DNA from: an archaeon
GTDB lineage: Archaea > Thermoproteota > Nitrososphaeria > Nitrososphaerales > CADDZS01
NCBI GenBank assembly: GCA_021792315.1
Contig: JAJYUX010000081.1
Location: 1-6,771 of the forward strand
Length of the DNA: 6,771 nt
Direction of reading: 5' to 3'
The notes below the pieces were generated by a model that was not told the origin of the DNA, did not search any database, and saw only the letters and a list, made by a program, of their open reading frames with translations. The translations under genes and the position numbers were made by a program. Of this stretch, positions 5,018 to 6,771 are shown piece by piece (positions within the stretch are counted from its first letter, which is position 1; every line of letters starts with the position of its first letter).

Positions 5018-6700
5018 TTATCTCTTCGTTCGAATTGAATCAAGCTTCGATCTGAGTTCCTCGGATTTCACCTTTGAGAATAGCGGCTTGACGCCTTCTG
5101 TCACAATCGGAAGGTCCTCCTCCAATGAAGTGTTGTTCCAGTCTGGCTTGCCAGAGTGTATCTTGAAAAAACCTGCCTGTTTTGCAATCTCTCCCACGGT
5201 CGAGGGGATTATGGGGGAAAGCTCAACAGCTAGTAGCTTCAAGGTGGACAGAGAAACATAGAGAATCTCCAGCGCCCTCTGTTTGTCCTGTTTCACAACT
5301 TTCCATGGCTCTGTGCTGCTGAGGAAGCGGTTTGCTTCGGCTGCCTGTTCAGTTACAGCTTTGCATGCGGACTGGAGTTCAACTTTCTCATACAGCTCTC
5401 TGATTTTGTCATGCCTTTTCAGCGAGGCATCAACAACAGAGGAGTATTCCTCGCGAATTTGAGAGCGCGACAGGTCGAATCTGTTGTCCGCAAACTTTAC
5501 CACACCTACGAGTGTTCGGTTTACAAAGTTTCCTATGGTGTCATTCAGATCGTTGTTGACCTTCTCAGCAAGAGAGTCCCATCCGAAGTTGATGTCGCCA
5601 GATTCTGGCCTCAGGGAGACAAGAGAGTAGCGCCAATAATCAGCAGGTAGAAGCATCAGTGCCTCGTCAGTCCATATGCCGATCTTTCTGCTCTTGGAGA
5701 ATTTCTGGCCTTCGAACATTAGAAACTCTGTTGAGCTTATCAGATTGGGTTCGTTGTAACTTCGTCCGGAAGCTCGTAAAAGAGACGGAAGAATGATAGC
5801 GTGGAAAGGTATGTTGTCCTTTCCAATGAAGAACGCTGTCTTTGAGCTTGGATCAAACCAGTATTTCTTCCACTCTTCGGGCTTGCCGATGCGCTCGAAA
5901 TACTCGATGACTGCGGACACATAACCCAAGACTGCTTCCATCCAAACGTAGATCGTTTTTTGTTCTGCTCCGGGAAATGGCGCCCTAATGCCCCACTCGG
6001 AGTCTCTGGTTATGGATCGCGGCCTGAGGCCATCCTTCAACCATCCCCTGCAAAACTTGATCACATTTGGAGATAGTTCAGCTCTGGAAAGATAGTCGGA
6101 AACATAATCAGATAGCTTCGGAAGATCAAAGAACCACTGCTTGGTCTCTCTCAACTCCGTGGCCTGACCGCAAATTATGCAGTAGGCGTTGGTTAGCCTC
6201 TCCGCTTCGAGAGGTCTGCCGCAATTGTCGCACTGATCTCCGCGAGCTCGATCAAACCCGCAGAACGGACAGGTCCCTTCAACAAATCTGTCAGGAAGGA
6301 ATCTCTTATCTTTCGCGCAGAAGTGTATTCTTTCGACCTGAGTGAAGATATACGAATCATTGCTGTTGATTTCCGTGTAGAGCTGGCGAACAAAGTTCTT
6401 GTGAGTCTCTGATTCCGTACGAGTATAGTTGTTGTAGGAAATTTCCCATTTCCTGAATGTATCAGAAATTCGCTCGTGATTTTGGTCAGCTAGCTGCCTC
6501 ACAGGCATCTTGCGCTTGATTGCCTCCACTTCAAGGGGTGTTCCGTGTTCGTCAGAACCAGATACGAATATGACCTCGTTGCCGGTAAGGCGTTTGAATC
6601 GGGCGAACACATCAGCCGAAAGCACCGAGCCGATGATGTTTCCCAGGTGCGGAATATCAGAGGAATAGGGCCATGCAGATGTAATCACCCATTTTGTCAA
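5018..6700 (-). CDS. metG: methionyl-tRNA synthetase, catalytic chain
   Basis: Class I synthetase that charges tRNA-Met. At 560 residues it has the catalytic and anticodon-binding domains but no fused C-terminal tRNA-binding domain, which is supplied by the next gene. The N-terminus VITSAWPYSSDIPHLGN contains the HIGH-type PHLGN (17-21). The connective peptide has zinc pairs C144/C147 and C157/C160 plus C174/C177. KFSKS (333-337) is the KMSKS loop. NDTIGNFVNRTL (386-397) and the helix around EPWKVV (464-469) mark the anticodon-binding domain. The start is TTG at 6700: an in-frame TGA lies immediately before it, and it yields the family-like MTKWVITSAWPY. A GTG at codon 5 is the only nearby alternative. 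The first zinc knuckle reads C128-A-K-D131 where many archaeal enzymes have two Cys. The gene follows an upstream gene by 20 nt. Confidence 0.96.
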   Translation of the reverse strand: MTKWVITSAWPYSSDIPHLGNIIGSVLSADVFARFKRLTGNEVIFVSGSDEHGTPLEVEAIKRKMPVRQLADQNHERISDTFRKWEISYNNYTRTESETHKNFVRQLYTEINSNDSYIFTQVERIHFCAKDKRFLPDRFVEGTCPFCGFDRARGDQCDNCGRPLEAERLTNAYCIICGQATELRETKQWFFDLPKLSDYVSDYLSRAELSPNVIKFCRGWLKDGLRPRSITRDSEWGIRAPFPGAEQKTIYVWMEAVLGYVSAVIEYFERIGKPEEWKKYWFDPSSKTAFFIGKDNIPFHAIILPSLLRASGRSYNEPNLISSTEFLMFEGQKFSKSRKIGIWTDEALMLLPADYWRYSLVSLRPESGDINFGWDSLAEKVNNDLNDTIGNFVNRTLVGVVKFADNRFDLSRSQIREEYSSVVDASLKRHDKIRELYEKVELQSACKAVTEQAAEANRFLSSTEPWKVVKQDKQRALEILYVSLSTLKLLAVELSPIIPSTVGEIAKQAGFFKIHSGKPDWNNTSLEEDLPIVTEGVKPLFSKVKSEELRSKLDSIRTKR

Positions 6701-6720
6701 TCAATATCACTTTGAGTTGG

Positions 6721-6771
6721 TCAGTAGCCCTTGTTGCCTAGGTACATCGGGATGTAAAGAGGAATACCGCC
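6721..6771 (-). CDS. C-terminal end of an unidentified gene upstream of metG
   Basis: Only the last 16 codons and a TGA stop fall inside the window, reading GGIPLYIPMYLGNKGY. The segment is open to the right edge, has a protein-like composition and ends 20 nt before the metG TTG. This tight spacing on the same strand suggests one operon. The product cannot be named from 16 residues. It may simply be an open frame running off the edge. Confidence 0.5.
   Translation of the reverse strand, partial: GGIPLYIPMYLGNKGY

Noticed and set aside
6067..6345. Plus-strand open frame within metG
   Set aside because: Lies wholly antisense to a well-conserved MetRS catalytic region; a shadow frame.

Overview
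The window looks archaeal, most plausibly from the Thermoproteota/Nitrososphaeria (thaumarchaeote-like) side. Four things point that way: an archaeal fructose-1,6-bisphosphate aldolase/phosphatase; a MetRS split into a catalytic chain and a separate small tRNA-binding chain; a tRNA gene broken by two introns outside the usual anticodon-loop site and lacking an encoded CCA; and TATA-like boxes about 32-36 nt ahead of several starts, which fits short-leader or leaderless mRNAs. No Shine-Dalgarno motif is convincing. The exact lineage cannot be fixed from this sequence alone.

Layout, left to right. (1) Positions 1-130 hold only a possible promoter for gap (131-1150, +), a GAPDH with the bacterial/eukaryotic-type active site. 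(2) After a 229-nt convergent gap comes the aldolase/phosphatase (1380-2486, -). These two enzymes act on either side of triose phosphate, so together they suggest a gluconeogenic/glycolytic neighbourhood. (3) 2487-3757 is sparse. It holds one small hypothetical gene (2871-3116, -), an imperfect inverted repeat (2685-2720) and a possibly decayed reading frame (3401-3685, -). (4) A small winged-helix-like gene (3758-4003, +) faces an interrupted tRNA-Val(UAC) gene (4067-4194, -) that has its own strong TATA box. (5) 4266-6771 is a minus-strand translation cluster. Read in its own direction it runs: the C-terminal end of an unidentified gene, metG, the metG beta-type tRNA-binding protein, then a small helical protein of unknown function.

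The most striking feature is the tRNA-Val. Removing a 27-nt insert from the D loop and a 26-nt insert from the 5' anticodon stem leaves a complete 75-nt cloverleaf. A routine scan could easily miss or misannotate it. The second point of interest is the bacterial-type GAPDH next to an archaeal-type gluconeogenic enzyme. I see no CRISPR, transposon or clear mobile element.
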